Source: Methylobacterium mesophilicum
GTDB lineage: Bacteria; Pseudomonadota; Alphaproteobacteria; Rhizobiales; Beijerinckiaceae
Reading direction: 5' to 3'
Assembly (NCBI RefSeq): GCF_022179445.1
Contig: NZ_BPQU01000018.1
Coordinates: forward strand, 1 to 64,000
Length of the DNA: 64,000 nt
A program made the translations under genes and the position numbers. The notes beneath the pieces were generated by a model. The model saw nothing but the letters and a program-made list of their open reading frames with translations. It was not told the origin of the DNA and ran no database searches. Positions 8,460-16,168 of the stretch are shown one piece after another; position 1 is the first letter of the stretch, and every line of letters begins with the position of its first letter.

Positions 8460-9412
8460 CTGGGCAGGAGGACACTACGGACGGCCGGTCCGTGCACTCC
8501 GCAGTTACTCCCGAACAGCGCGCTCACTCGGAAGTGGCGAGGCGAGCGCCTTATCGTTTCAGGCATGGCTCCTACGAAGTCACGGTCCTCAGCGATGGGC
8601 ATCTGGTACTGCCTACGACACTGCTGGCCCCTGAAGCGCCGGCGGCAGACCGAAGCGCGGCATTGGAGGGCGCCGGTATCCGCTCGGAAATCTACGAGCC
8701 GGCGGTCAACATCCCCCTAGTCCGCACCGGTGAGGAGCTGATCCTGTTCGATACCGGCGGAGTGGGGTTCCAGCCGGGTCTCGGGCAACTCTCTCGGCAC
8801 CTCGCGGCCTCGGGCATCGACGCCGGCAGCATTACGAAGGTGGTCCTCACCCACGGTCACCCGGATCACATCTGGGGGACCGTCCTGGCAGACGGTGCTC
8901 TGCGCTTCCCCAATGCCACCTACTATGCCGGCGCGACCGAGTGGGACTTCTGGAACCACGACGACGTCTGGACGAAGCTGCCTGACGCTCAGCGGCCGTT
9001 CGCGATCGGGGCCCGTCGCCAGTACGCAGCCGTACGCGACCGGGTTACGATGGTGCGCCCCGGAGACGAGGTGATTTCCGGGATCCGAGCCATGGCGACC
9101 CCGGGTCACACGCCGGGCCACCTCTCCTTCGAGGTGGCCGGAGGAGACGGGCTGATAATCGCCGGCGACGTCGTCACGACGCCATCCGTGTTCTTCCCAA
9201 ATCCCAGGTGGACGTTCGGCTTCGACGCCGACGACGGGCAGGCCATCGCCAGCCGCGAACGCCTGCTGGACCGCGCGGCGAGCGAGCACGCGATGCTTCT
9301 AGGCTATCACTGGCCCTATCCCGGCGTGGGTTTCGCCGAGCGGGACGGCGCTGGCTACCGCTACCTTTCAGAAGATGCCGACCGAGCGGACGCCAGGGAT
9401 GACAGCTACTGA
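8456..9412 (+). CDS. Metallo-beta-lactamase-fold hydrolase (lactonase-like)
   Basis: A 318-residue MBL protein with LTHGHPDHIWG, the H-x-H-x-D-H zinc motif, followed by TPGHTPGHLSFE, IAGDVV and LGYHWPYPG. The layout, with the substrate-facing strand FDTGG and motif HPDHIWG, is that of AHL-lactonase-like MBL enzymes, but this is not proof of lactonase activity. It starts inside the stop of the PNPOx-fold gene and its own end overlaps the start of the nitrile hydratase beta-C gene. Confidence 0.85.
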   Translation: MTGQEDTTDGRSVHSAVTPEQRAHSEVARRAPYRFRHGSYEVTVLSDGHLVLPTTLLAPEAPAADRSAALEGAGIRSEIYEPAVNIPLVRTGEELILFDTGGVGFQPGLGQLSRHLAASGIDAGSITKVVLTHGHPDHIWGTVLADGALRFPNATYYAGATEWDFWNHDDVWTKLPDAQRPFAIGARRQYAAVRDRVTMVRPGDEVISGIRAMATPGHTPGHLSFEVAGGDGLIIAGDVVTTPSVFFPNPRWTFGFDADDGQAIASRERLLDRAASEHAMLLGYHWPYPGVGFAERDGAGYRYLSEDADRADARDDSY

Positions 9413-9738
9413 GCGGGACCAGAGCATCGTATGGGCTTTGGGTGAGACGCCCAGCTTCAAGGTTGGCGAGGGTGTCAGGATCGCGAAGCGCTCTCCGGTC
9501 GGGCACTATCGCGTGCCGCTGTACCTGCGTGGTCGTGAAGGTGTGATCGAGAAGGTCATCGAACCGGCCGGCATCGACAACGAGGAGGAAGCGTACGGGC
9601 GCAACGCCGGTTCGAGGCTGCACTACTACCGCGTCGCCCTTCGCGATGGCGCAGCTCTGGCCCGATTATGCGGCTTCGTCGCGCGACAGCCTGCACATCG
9701 AAGGGTTCGAGACCTGGCTTGAGAGGATGGGGGAATGA
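9399..9738 (+). pseudogene. Nitrile hydratase/thiocyanate hydrolase beta-subunit C-terminal half, frameshifted
   Basis: The first 80 or so codons encode the C-half of a nitrile hydratase beta subunit: FKVGEGVRIAKRSPVGHYRVP, then LYLRGREGVIEKV and LHYYRVAL. The conserved Arg that contacts the metal centre (in HYRVPLYLRG) is present. At about 9642-9646 the frame is broken by one extra base. The +1 frame continues the family ending exactly, MAQLWPDYAASSRDSLHIEG then FETWLERMGE, to a TGA at 9736-9738 that overlaps the alpha-subunit ATG. As written, translation runs off-frame to 9722 and loses the C-terminus. It is either a real mutation or an assembly error; a start at 9375 is possible. Confidence 0.85.
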
Positions 9739-10400
9739 GCGCGCACGGGGATCCGAACGTTGATCATCACGGGCATGATCACCCCCATTCGGAGATCGTC
9801 CACACGGGACGACCCGGCTACTACGAGATTATGGAGACCGCGGTGCGGGAACTCCTGATCGAGCATCGCCTCATCGGCGCGGACGAGATCCGGAGACAGA
9901 TCGAAGTCCTGGACTCGCGCACCCCCGCTCTCGGCGCCAAGGTTGTCGCGCGGGCTTGGGTCGACCCCGACTTCAAGGAACGTCTCCTCGCCGACGGCCG
10001 AGCCGCCTGCGAGGAGCTCGGAATCAGCTTCTACGACGACACCGGGCTTATCGTGTTGGAGAACACCGACCAGGTGCATAACCTGATCGTCTGCACGCTG
10101 TGTTCGTGCTATCCTCGGCCCGTTCTTGGACTTCCACCCGACTGGTACAAGCTGAAACCTTTCCGGTCCCGTGCCGTGAGCGAGCCGCGCGCGGTTTTGG
10201 CAGAGTTCGGCACCATCATCCCTGACGACGTCGAGATCCGGGTGAGCGACTCGACCGCGATGGTCCGCTACCTCGTCCTGCCGCGGCGACCGGCAGAAAC
10301 GGAAGGCTGGGGCGAGGAGGAACTGGCTGCCCTTGTCACGCGCGACACGATGATCGGCGTCGCGCCCGTCAAGCTTCCAATTGCTGGAGCCGACCGATGA
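9735..10400 (+). CDS. Nitrile hydratase alpha subunit / thiocyanate hydrolase gamma subunit (cobalt type)
   Basis: A 221-residue metal-binding subunit. The motif CTLCSC (120-125) with YPRPVLGLPPDWYK is the metal-binding signature; Thr after the first Cys indicates cobalt type, where two of the cysteines are oxidised. VLENTDQVHNLIV and the closing strand VRYLVLPRRP also match the family. Nitrile hydratases turn nitriles into amides; thiocyanate hydrolase turns thiocyanate into carbonyl sulfide and ammonia. The N-terminus carries a His-rich patch (HHGHDHPH, 11-18) that could bind metal. ATGA overlaps on both sides couple it to the two half-beta genes. The sequence alone does not decide nitrile versus thiocyanate. 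Confidence 0.92.
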   Translation: MSAHGDPNVDHHGHDHPHSEIVHTGRPGYYEIMETAVRELLIEHRLIGADEIRRQIEVLDSRTPALGAKVVARAWVDPDFKERLLADGRAACEELGISFYDDTGLIVLENTDQVHNLIVCTLCSCYPRPVLGLPPDWYKLKPFRSRAVSEPRAVLAEFGTIIPDDVEIRVSDSTAMVRYLVLPRRPAETEGWGEEELAALVTRDTMIGVAPVKLPIAGADR

Positions 10401-10735
10401 CCCAGACCGAGATGCTGCTGAAGCGGCTGCCGAACGACATCGGAGGCCTGGACGGTGGGCACATCCAGCGGGTCGAACACGAACTTGAGCCTTGGGAGAA
10501 GCGGTGTCACGCCCTCGCCGACGTGCTCGACTTCTACAAGATTCTCAACACCGAGGAGAAGCGTAGGGGTGTCGAGGCGCTTGGAGCCGAGATGGTCGGT
10601 GCGCTCAGCTACTACGAGCGGTGGATCGCCGCGTTCGCCAATATTTTGTTCGCGAAGGGCATCCTGACCCCAAGCGAGCTGGCCGCCAAAATGGACGAGG
10701 TGGCGGCCCGCTGGGACAGGGAGCCTCGCCCATGA
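10397..10735 (+). CDS. Nitrile hydratase/thiocyanate hydrolase beta-subunit N-terminal half
   Basis: A 112-residue protein matching the first half of a nitrile hydratase beta subunit: DIGGLDGG near the start, PWEKRCHAL containing the conserved active-site Arg, YYERWIAAFANIL, and KGILTPSEL. Alternatives are the homologous small accessory proteins (P14K/P15K) that deliver cobalt, but the DxGG start favours a structural half-subunit. In thiocyanate hydrolase the corresponding half is also a separate polypeptide. Its start overlaps the alpha-subunit stop and its stop overlaps the DUF302 start (ATGA at 10732-10735). Confidence 0.85.
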   Translation: MTQTEMLLKRLPNDIGGLDGGHIQRVEHELEPWEKRCHALADVLDFYKILNTEEKRRGVEALGAEMVGALSYYERWIAAFANILFAKGILTPSELAAKMDEVAARWDREPRP

Positions 10736-11160
10736 CGGCCGGTTTTATCGAGCATGAGAGCCGGTTCCAGCCCGGCGAGACCATGGACAACCTTGTCGGC
10801 GCCGTGGCGGAGCGCGGCCTGACGGTGTTCCTCCGACTGGATCATGCGGCCGCGGCGGCCCAGGCGGGGCTCAATCTGCGGCCGACGCAATTGCTGGTGT
10901 TCGGCAGGGCGGAAGGCGGAACGCCTCTGATGCAGGCAAACCAGACCATCGGCGTTGACCTGCCTTTACGCGCCCTCGTGTGGTGTGATCCGGCGGATCG
11001 GACTTGGGTCGGTTACGACGACCCCCTGTGGCTGGCGGAGCGTCACTGCTTGACCGACGGCAATCCGAGGCGTGCCGCGGAGGCTCTCTCGCGGCTGGTG
11101 GAGGCCTGCGTGCTTCAGGCTTCCGGAACCGACCCGGCGAAACCACGTGGAGCGCTTTAG
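10732..11160 (+). CDS. DUF302 domain protein
   Basis: A 142-residue protein. The pattern FAVFLRLDHAAAAAQAGLNL-like region (here LTVFLRLDHAAAA), then RPTQLLVFG with GTPLMQ, and LPLRALVWCD match DUF302, a small alpha/beta domain of unknown role. It often sits with redox or sulfur genes. The start is ATG 10732, overlapping the previous stop, so it is translated as part of the hydratase operon and is probably a partner or handling protein. The function is unknown. It is the last gene of the coupled run. Confidence 0.85.
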   Translation: MTAGFIEHESRFQPGETMDNLVGAVAERGLTVFLRLDHAAAAAQAGLNLRPTQLLVFGRAEGGTPLMQANQTIGVDLPLRALVWCDPADRTWVGYDDPLWLAERHCLTDGNPRRAAEALSRLVEACVLQASGTDPAKPRGAL

Positions 11161-11265
11161 GTCGAGCATGGCGGCCTCAAGACTCCGCCACACGGATCTG
11201 ACGTCAACCGCCGGAGCGGCGTCAATCGAGAAATAGTTAAGCATAGGGTTCAGGGGGAGAACACC

Positions 11266-11793
11266 ATGAGAACGGCATTTCTTCGCCTCGGTGCATACAT
11301 CATGGGCGGCTGCGTCATGGTCTTTCTTCCATTGGCGGCTGGAAGTGCTGATGACGATGCTGCTCCGATCTTCGGCATCAGACTTCCTGCAGGGTACCGC
11401 GATTGGCAATTGATCAGCGTGGCGCACGAAGCGGGTAAGCTCAACGACATTCGTGCCGTTCTTGGAAACGACATCGCGGTCAAGGCATATCGGGAAGGGA
11501 CGCGCCCATTCCCGGATGGCGCCATCATCGCGCGGTTGGCGTGGGAGTATGTGTCGTCCGCCGAAAACGACGCGGTTTTCGGCCAAACGCAATCGTTCGT
11601 TCCCGGCTCCCCGACGAACGTGCAATTCAGCGTCAAGGACTCTAAGAAATTCGCCGATACGGGCGGATGGGGGTACGGCCAATTCGAAGGTGGCAAGCCC
11701 AACCGGAGCGAAGAGCTAATGATTACCTGCGCGCCATGCCATGCTCGCGTATCGTCAGACCATGATTTTGTCTTTACGCGCTACGCACCTTGA
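11266..11793 (+). CDS. Cytochrome P460-like secreted c-type haem protein
   Basis: A 175-residue protein. A signal peptide of about 25-28 residues (ending LAAGSA) is followed by a domain with LPAGYRDWQLISV near 40, GNDIAVKAYREG, and a C-terminal CAPCH haem motif (155-159) with ARVSSDHDFVFTRYAP. This is the cytochrome P460 layout; known members oxidise hydroxylamine in ammonia oxidisers, but many homologues have no known activity. GGGGGAGAACACC precedes ATG 11266. It lies about 100 bases after the hydratase run, same strand, probably under its own promoter. Confidence 0.82.
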   Translation: MRTAFLRLGAYIMGGCVMVFLPLAAGSADDDAAPIFGIRLPAGYRDWQLISVAHEAGKLNDIRAVLGNDIAVKAYREGTRPFPDGAIIARLAWEYVSSAENDAVFGQTQSFVPGSPTNVQFSVKDSKKFADTGGWGYGQFEGGKPNRSEELMITCAPCHARVSSDHDFVFTRYAP

Positions 11794-12122
11794 GAACCAG
11801 CTTTGGTCCGGCAATTAAAATTCAGTTTTTCAGCATCTTGCGTCTAATATGGACCGGATCGACAAAACTCTGTAATCCGAATTCATCGCTTTTGTTAATT
11901 GAGGATTGGAAGCCGTTTGCGACGACCGACGTCAATACGCCCCATCTTCGAAATACGCGGCAGGCCCATTCAAGCGCCCCTGGACCCGGCCGACGGCAGC
12001 CACGCAACCGGCGATGCCCCGCACTTGGCGACAGCTCGAACGACGCGGTGCAACTCGCCAGCCCGGAAGGCGCGACCGACAGCGGTAAGTTCGAGTGGCT
12101 CCTACCCCGGAGAGGAAAACTC
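11794..12122. other. Gap without a recognised gene
   Basis: About 330 bases between the P460-like and DUF305 genes. The first 120 bases are AT-richer (CAATTAAAATTCAG, TTTTGTTAATTGAGG) and could hold a promoter. An open frame runs through from 11790, but its first hundred codons have no protein character, so the DUF305 gene is started at 12123. Confidence 0.55.
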
Positions 12123-12515
12123 ATGACCCACAACCCCGCACTTCTCGCTGTCGCTCTGCTGTGGACCGGGGTGGCTAGCCCAGTCCTCGCGCAGGGCGTG
12201 AACGGTCACGGCTCAATGGTCGGCATGGAGATGGGCTCGACGAAGTCAGACGCGAAAGACGACGCCTCGACCAGAGAATTCAAGGCCGCCGACACGGCGA
12301 TGATGAAGGATATGGACATTCCCTATATCGGCGACCCCGACGTCGACTTCTACGCCCACATGATCCCGCATCACAAAGGCGCGGTCGCCATGGCGAGGGT
12401 CGCCCTGAAGCATGCCAGGGATCCCGCCACCAGGGCGATGGCCAAGAAAATCATTGCCGACCAAGTCACGGAGATCTCCGACATGGAAGCGTGGCTGAAG
12501 AGGCATGGCAGGTGA
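12123..12515 (+). CDS. Secreted DUF305 protein
   Basis: About 130 residues: a signal peptide (LLAVALLWTGVASPVLAQ), a Met/Asp-rich linker and a DUF305 ferritin-like helical domain with VDFYAHMIPHHKGAVAMARV and paired His in MIPHH. DUF305 proteins are periplasmic and often found with copper-resistance genes; metal binding is plausible from the HH and Met residues. GGAGAGGAAAACTC gives a strong ribosome-binding site before ATG 12123. Confidence 0.85.
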   Translation: MTHNPALLAVALLWTGVASPVLAQGVNGHGSMVGMEMGSTKSDAKDDASTREFKAADTAMMKDMDIPYIGDPDVDFYAHMIPHHKGAVAMARVALKHARDPATRAMAKKIIADQVTEISDMEAWLKRHGR

Positions 12516-13036
12516 CCGCCGAAGCCAAGACAGCCAGCCGAGGCGGTTCGAGCACGCCTCCCCGATGAAGTTCTCGTCCGCCCAGGGGACCAAAATGCAA
12601 GCCGCCTGCAAAAGCACCCTCTATCGCATGGGCACAATCGCTGCCATCCGTGGCGAAAGATACCGCGGTCCGCTTTCCGGCGGCTGTCACACGAGCCTGC
12701 CCGACCGGCTTGGGTCGGTAGGAGCCTGTCCGCTTTTCGAGCACACCTCCTCCGAAGCGGCTATTCCGCTTACGGCCAGACTACGCCATGCCGGATCGCC
12801 GACCCGCGCCAAAGCGGTCGTTCGGCTCTGCGCCCATCTCGGCCGTTCAGCCAACTCCGGCGCCTTCTCCGAAGCGGACGTTTCCGCGGCTCAGCGTGTA
12901 AGTTCAAGGATCAAGGCACAACTCGAATACCAGGTCGCGACCGGCACCTTCGAAGGTGACCGCCAGGGCTGCATGATCGCGCGACGCCGGGGATGCGGAA
13001 GACATCCTCCGCCTCCATCCTGCGGCATTCCGGTCC
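12516..13036. other. Non-coding stretch with repeat elements
   Basis: About 520 bases between convergent genes. No credible gene. It contains a clear copy of the 52-base element (12728-12779) and additional pieces of similar composition (GCGGTCCGCTTTCCGG near 12665, CTCCGAAGCGGACGTTTCC near 12869), so several decayed copies are probably packed here. Confidence 0.6.
12728..12779. repeat. Degenerate 52-bp intergenic element, copy 2
   Basis: Same length and anchor words as the copy at 149-200: GTCCGCTTTT at the start, CTCCGAAGCGG in the centre, CGGCCAG at the end. This pair is the best matched of the five copies recognised. Confidence 0.55.
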
Positions 13037-14377
13037 TCAGGCCGGTAGGCTCACCTCGGCCCGCAGGCCGCCACCGGCACGGTTGACGAGGGCCACGTCG
13101 CCCCCATGCGCGCGGATCGCCGACCGTGCGATGGCGAGACCGAGACCGGTCCCACCCGTGTCCGCGTTGCGCGACCCCTCCAGCCGCGCGAAGGGCGCGA
13201 ACATCTCTTCGATCCGGTCGGCCGGAATGCCCGGGCCGTCATCGTCAACGAGGACCCGGACAACATCATCGCCCCGCTCAAGGGTGATCCGCGCCCTGCC
13301 GCCATAGCGGACGGCGTTCTCGACGAGGTTGTCGAGGACACGGCGCAGCGCCATTCGCCGGCCATGGAACGGAAGGCTGGTCGGCGAAGCGACGATCACG
13401 TCCCGCCCCAGGACCACATGGTCGTCCGCAAGGGCCTGGACCATCTCGGCGAGGTCCAACGGGCCGCTGTCCTGGGAGAGCGCATCGTCGCGTGCGAACG
13501 CCAGGGTCGCGTCGACCATCCGCCTCATGTCCGAGATCGTGCGGACCATCGCGTCCCTCAGATCGCCGTCCTCGACCATCTCGGCCCGGAGCCACAACGA
13601 AGCGATGGGTGTGCGCAGGTCGTGGCTGATGGCGGCCAGCATCCGGGTGCGGTCGGCAACGTAGGTCCGCGAGCGCTCCTGCATCAGGTTGAACGCCACC
13701 GTCATGGTTCGCAACTCGCTTGGGCCACGCTCCGACAGCGGTTCGAACGAGGCACCACGACCGGTCATCTCGGCGGCTCTGGCGAGATCCGTCACCGGAC
13801 CGACGATCCCACGTCTCGCGACGGCGACGACCGCTAGCACCGCGATTACGCTCGCCAGGACCTGGATGAGCGCGATGCGCATCCAGGGCGGTGTTCGGAG
13901 TGCGAGCGGAGCCTCGACGTTGAGCCAGCGCCCGTCATCCAAGCGGACGGAGACCCGCAGGACCTGGGGTCTGTCGGAAAGGCTTCCCTGCGGGGCGTCC
14001 TCCCCGACATCCCGCTCGACCAGGGCGATCCGCGCCTGACTCGCGTCCTCCTTCATGCGCCGGTCGATCCGCCGCGCGAGCCGCGCCTCATCTGGCCCCA
14101 TCGTGCCCTCGGGCACGAGGCTCCCGGCGTCGATGGTGAAACGGTGGCGGGGTGAACCGTAGGCCGCGACGACGCTCGGGACGGTGTCGGGTTGGACCGC
14201 GTCGAGTAGGCGTACCAGCGTGGCGATGCGGTCGACCACCTGGGTCCTGGCCGCAGCGCGGCCGACCCGAGAGGACTCGTGCGCAAACATCGCGAAGGCC
14301 GCGGCCTGGGCACAGACGACTGCGAGCACGAGAAGGAGCGCCAGCCGTCCGCCGAGCGAGCGCGGAATCAGTCTCAA
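13037..14377 (-). CDS. Two-component sensor histidine kinase (EnvZ/OmpR-pair type)
   Basis: A 446-residue membrane kinase. It has a first membrane helix (about 11-32), a periplasmic part of roughly 130 residues, a second helix near 168-188 and HAMP with FNLMQERSRTYVADRTRML. The phosphorylated His is in AAISHDLRTPIASL, and the ATPase boxes are NLVENAVRYGG, DDDGPGI and GGTGLGLAI. The start appears to be TTG at 14375-14377, overlapping the response-regulator TGA (TTGA), so the two are translationally coupled. The sensed signal is unknown. Confidence 0.92.
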   Translation of the reverse strand: MRLIPRSLGGRLALLLVLAVVCAQAAAFAMFAHESSRVGRAAARTQVVDRIATLVRLLDAVQPDTVPSVVAAYGSPRHRFTIDAGSLVPEGTMGPDEARLARRIDRRMKEDASQARIALVERDVGEDAPQGSLSDRPQVLRVSVRLDDGRWLNVEAPLALRTPPWMRIALIQVLASVIAVLAVVAVARRGIVGPVTDLARAAEMTGRGASFEPLSERGPSELRTMTVAFNLMQERSRTYVADRTRMLAAISHDLRTPIASLWLRAEMVEDGDLRDAMVRTISDMRRMVDATLAFARDDALSQDSGPLDLAEMVQALADDHVVLGRDVIVASPTSLPFHGRRMALRRVLDNLVENAVRYGGRARITLERGDDVVRVLVDDDGPGIPADRIEEMFAPFARLEGSRNADTGGTGLGLAIARSAIRAHGGDVALVNRAGGGLRAEVSLPA

Positions 14378-15093
14378 GGCACCGTCCTCACCTCGGCGGC
14401 AAGGACGTAGCCGCCGCCCCAGACGGTCTTGAGGAGCCTCGGGTTGGCGGGATCGCGCTCCAGCTTGCGCCGGAGGCGGCTGACTTGGTTGTCGATGCTG
14501 CGGTCGAAGGCGTCGGCGGTCCGGCCACTGGTCAGGTCGAGAAGCTGGTCGCGGGAAAGCACCACCCTGGGATGCCGGGTCAGCGCCGATAGCAGGCGGA
14601 ACTCCGCCGTGCTGAGCGCCACCGGGGTGCCGGCGTCGTCGACGAGCTCGCGACGGTCGGTGTCCAGCGTCCAGCGGTCGAACGCCAGCTTGCGTCCGTC
14701 GGCCCCGTCCCGGGTCCGGGGAAGCGCGCGCGTGCGCCGGAGAAGGTTCTTGATGCGGGCGAGGAGCTCGCGCGGCTCGAACGGCTTCGTGACGTAGTCG
14801 TCGGCCCCGATCTCCAGGCCGACGATCCGGTCGGTCCCCTCCGCCAGGGCGGTGAGGAGGATGACCGGCGTGTCGTACGCCTCCCGGATATGGCGGCAGA
14901 GCGAGAGCCCGTCCTCGCCCGGCATCATCACGTCGAGGAGCACCAGGTCGATGGCGCTTCCAGCGAGAACGACGCGAGCGGCGGCCGCGTCCGCGGCGAC
15001 GGTGACCCGGAGTTCATGCCTCTTCAGGTAGGCAGCGAGCGGATCGCGGATGTCGCGATGGTCGTCCACCACCAGGATGTGCGCGTCGTCCAT
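14374..15093 (-). CDS. OmpR-family response regulator
   Basis: About 239 residues: a receiver domain with acidic pocket VDDHRD, phospho-acceptor Asp in LVLLDVMMPGEDG and conserved Lys in VTKPFEPRELL, followed by an OmpR winged helix with FDRSIDNQVSRLRRKLE and the TVWGGGYVLAAEV ending. ATG 15093 is chosen since the receiver begins immediately and GAAAGG lies upstream; a longer frame upstream is not protein-like. Partner of the kinase downstream. Divergent from the secreted-protein genes starting at 15283, which are candidate targets. Confidence 0.93.
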   Translation of the reverse strand: MDDAHILVVDDHRDIRDPLAAYLKRHELRVTVAADAAAARVVLAGSAIDLVLLDVMMPGEDGLSLCRHIREAYDTPVILLTALAEGTDRIVGLEIGADDYVTKPFEPRELLARIKNLLRRTRALPRTRDGADGRKLAFDRWTLDTDRRELVDDAGTPVALSTAEFRLLSALTRHPRVVLSRDQLLDLTSGRTADAFDRSIDNQVSRLRRKLERDPANPRLLKTVWGGGYVLAAEVRTVP

Positions 15094-15282
15094 GTCCCGA
15101 ACCTTTCGTCCCGGACCGTAACGCGCGGCGGCGTCCGCTTCCCGGGGGATTCTGTCGCGAAATGTATCGGGACCTTCGAACCCGCGACGGCTCGCGACGA
15201 AAACGGGGTGTCCCGGCAAATCCCTGCGACAGGCCGGCGCCAAGGTGCGTGCATTCGAAACACCGCATCGGGAGACGAAGCG

Positions 15283-15615
15283 ATGACGAAGGAACCGGTA
15301 CGCGCGCCGACCGTGTTGAAGCGCTTTCTGCCCGCGGCCCTGCTGGCGGCCGGCCTGGCGGCACCGCTGGCCACCGCCGGCGCGGCCGAGGCCCGCGACG
15401 GCTGCGGCCTCGGGTTCCACCGCGGGCTCTACGGCTTCTGCCGGCCCAACCTCGGACCGAGGGTGTTCTACCGGCCCTACGCCTTCCGGCCCGCATTCTA
15501 CGGACCGCGACGGTTCGGATGGGGCGGTCCTCGCTGGCATCGCTGGGGCGGCTACCGGCATGTCGGCTGGGGCCATCGCGGGTGGGGCCACCACGGTTGG
15601 CATCACCGTTGGTGA
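15283..15615 (+). CDS. Small secreted GCG_CRPN-motif protein
   Basis: 110 residues: signal peptide ending in AGAAEA, then DGCGLGFHRGLYGFCRPN, the GCG...CRPN motif typical of small Methylobacterium-type exported proteins, followed by a tail rich in Gly, His, Trp and Arg (HVGWGHRGWGHH). Two Cys may form a disulfide. The His/Gly tail could bind metal or the surface; function unknown. ATG 15283 follows GGGAGACGAAGCG. First gene to the right of the two-component pair. Confidence 0.8.
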   Translation: MTKEPVRAPTVLKRFLPAALLAAGLAAPLATAGAAEARDGCGLGFHRGLYGFCRPNLGPRVFYRPYAFRPAFYGPRRFGWGGPRWHRWGGYRHVGWGHRGWGHHGWHHRW

Positions 15616-15686
15616 CCCTGTCGAGGCTAGGGGCCGTGCCATCCGGCGCGGTCCCGGGACGACCCGGTGACGCGAGAGGTGCGATC

Positions 15687-16082
15687 ATGACGAAGGCTAT
15701 CGCCTACCTGACCTTGTGCACACTCCTGGCGGTTACGTCCGCATCCGCCCAAACGCCTGCGGGAACGGATACGCCGAAGGGTGCAGGCGCCGCGGGCGTG
15801 GACCTCGCCACGTTCCTCGCCCGGCACCGCACCCGGATCATGCGGGCCGATGCCGATCACGACGGGCGCGTCAGCAGAGCGGAATGGGCGGCCTGGTGGG
15901 ACGCCCGTCCCGGCAAGGGGCCCTACGACCCTGCCGGGCGGTTCCGGGCCATCGACGCGGACGGCGACGGTTTCGTTACCGCGGAGGAGATCGACGCCAC
16001 GTCCACCAAGCGGTTCGCACGGCTCGACGCCGACCACGACGGTCGCGTCGTCCGCGCGGAGCGACCCTGCAGCGCCAAGTGA
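15687..16082 (+). CDS. Secreted EF-hand calcium-binding protein
   Basis: 131 residues. A signal peptide (YLTLCTLLAVTSASAQ) precedes three canonical calcium loops: DADHDGRVSRAE, DADGDGFVTAEE and DADHDGRVVRAE. Only the third is near the C-terminus and its flanking helix is short. Proteins of this type are periplasmic Ca2+ sensors or buffers in Hyphomicrobiales. ATG 15687 is set by the signal peptide and GAGAGGTGCG upstream. Confidence 0.87.
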   Translation: MTKAIAYLTLCTLLAVTSASAQTPAGTDTPKGAGAAGVDLATFLARHRTRIMRADADHDGRVSRAEWAAWWDARPGKGPYDPAGRFRAIDADGDGFVTAEEIDATSTKRFARLDADHDGRVVRAERPCSAK

Positions 16083-16168
16083 ACCGAACGCCCGGGATCG
16101 GGGTTCGGATAACCATTTCCCCCAGGGCACGGCCGGTATGCCGCGTCCACCAGAACGAAAGAGTCAGG

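Noticed and set aside
10397..10735. Considered as a nitrile hydratase accessory protein (P14K)
   Set aside because: The DIGGLDGG start and PWEKR with KGILTPSEL fit the structural beta N-half better; kept as an alternative.
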